Source: JBQCEE01 sp051960575 (GTDB lineage Bacteria > Actinomycetota > Actinomycetes > Mycobacteriales > Jatrophihabitantaceae). From it: a stretch of 7,853 nucleotides of DNA. Under the pieces are notes generated by a model. That model did not search any database. It saw only the letters and a program-made list of their open reading frames with translations, and was not told the origin of the DNA. Position numbers and translations under genes: made by a program. Positions 7,626 to 7,853 of this stretch are shown piece after piece. The DNA lies in the NCBI RefSeq assembly GCF_051960575.1, contig NZ_JBQCEE010000316.1:1-7853 (forward strand), in the 5' to 3' direction. Each line of letters opens with the position of its first letter. The stretch's first letter is position 1.

Positions 7626-7853
7626 ATGCGGGTGATCTTCGAGCGCATCGACGGTCGCAGCTACCGCATCGGCGTCCGCCGCGACGGCCGCCACGACGTC
7701 GGACCCGACGTGCCGGTGCGGCTCGCCCCCGGCTGGGCCACAGTGCCGCACGACCTCGTCCACTTCGCGGTCGAGGAGCAGGCCCGGCTGTCACTCGGCG
7801 TCTTCGGCCAGGTCGCCGCAGGCGGCGACTGCGGCGGCTTCTTCCGTCCCGCC
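7626..7853 (+). CDS. Hypothetical protein, N-terminal 76 residues (3' end outside window)
   Basis: The frame opens with MRVIFERIDGRSYRIGVRRD and stays open to the right edge, so 76 residues are visible. I do not recognise a characterised family. The N-terminal part looks like short beta strands rich in Arg and Asp. It is followed by a segment VPHDLVHFAVEEQARLSLGV that reads as a helix with His and Glu residues, then a Gly-rich stretch with one Cys (AAGGDCGGFF). There is no signal peptide or membrane segment in the visible part, which suggests a cytoplasmic protein. The HDxxHFxVE pattern could be a metal or ligand site but also a structural motif; that is inference only. The start is supported by the TACCGT hexamer 7 nt upstream, and the coding-like GC bias at third positions supports a real gene. 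Confidence 0.7.
   Translation, partial: MRVIFERIDGRSYRIGVRRDGRHDVGPDVPVRLAPGWATVPHDLVHFAVEEQARLSLGVFGQVAAGGDCGGFFRPA

Noticed and set aside
6283..7794. Continuation of the peptidase frame upstream for about 1.5 kb, giving a giant protein antisense to the antiporter
   Set aside because: The strand opposite the antiporter is open only because high GC makes stops rare. The segment is low-complexity Arg/Glu/Ala/Gln-rich, and a signal peptide with a strong Shine-Dalgarno marks the true start at 6282.

Overview
The window is very GC-rich and densely coded, with no gene-free stretch over 300 bases (the longest are about 130 and 117). It looks like chromosomal DNA of a high-GC actinobacterium. The base composition, a fragment resembling the actinobacterial ImuB C-terminus, and start codons placed 7 nt after -10-like hexamers all point that way. 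Genus and order cannot be fixed from this sequence. No phage, transposon, plasmid, tRNA, rRNA or CRISPR signature was seen.

Layout, left to right: (1) the 3' end of a DNA polymerase Y-family/ImuB-like gene (+, to 592). (2) A PLP-dependent group II amino-acid decarboxylase-like gene (+, 634-2004). (3) A 97-bp convergent gap. (4) A minus-strand pair: an HSL-type alpha/beta hydrolase (2102-3109) and, upstream of it, a small flavodoxin/FMN-reductase-like protein (3155-3604). (5) An APC-family amino-acid permease (+, 3643-4881), divergent from the flavodoxin with only 38 bp between start codons. (6) A 117-bp convergent gap filled by a roughly 20-bp-period repeat array with a 34-bp near-perfect palindrome. 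(7) A secreted S53 (sedolisin-type) serine-carboxyl peptidase (-, 4999-6282). (8) A 129-bp divergent intergenic region. (9) A CPA2/Kef-type cation:proton antiporter membrane domain (+, 6412-7563). (10) The 5' part of an uncharacterised small protein gene (+, 7626 to the window end).

The genes look like a set of mostly independent housekeeping or accessory functions (DNA damage tolerance, amino-acid metabolism and transport, ester hydrolysis, flavin redox chemistry, extracellular proteolysis, ion homeostasis), not one pathway. Only the flavodoxin and hydrolase could share a transcript.

Two non-coding patterns stand out. Five of the six complete or 5'-complete genes without a strong Shine-Dalgarno have an NANNNT hexamer exactly 7 nt before the chosen start codon, which suggests leaderless transcription; the peptidase instead has a strong AGGAG. 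The second is the orientation-switching GTGACG repeat array between the permease and the peptidase. I found no convincing new multi-gene defence or mobile system here.
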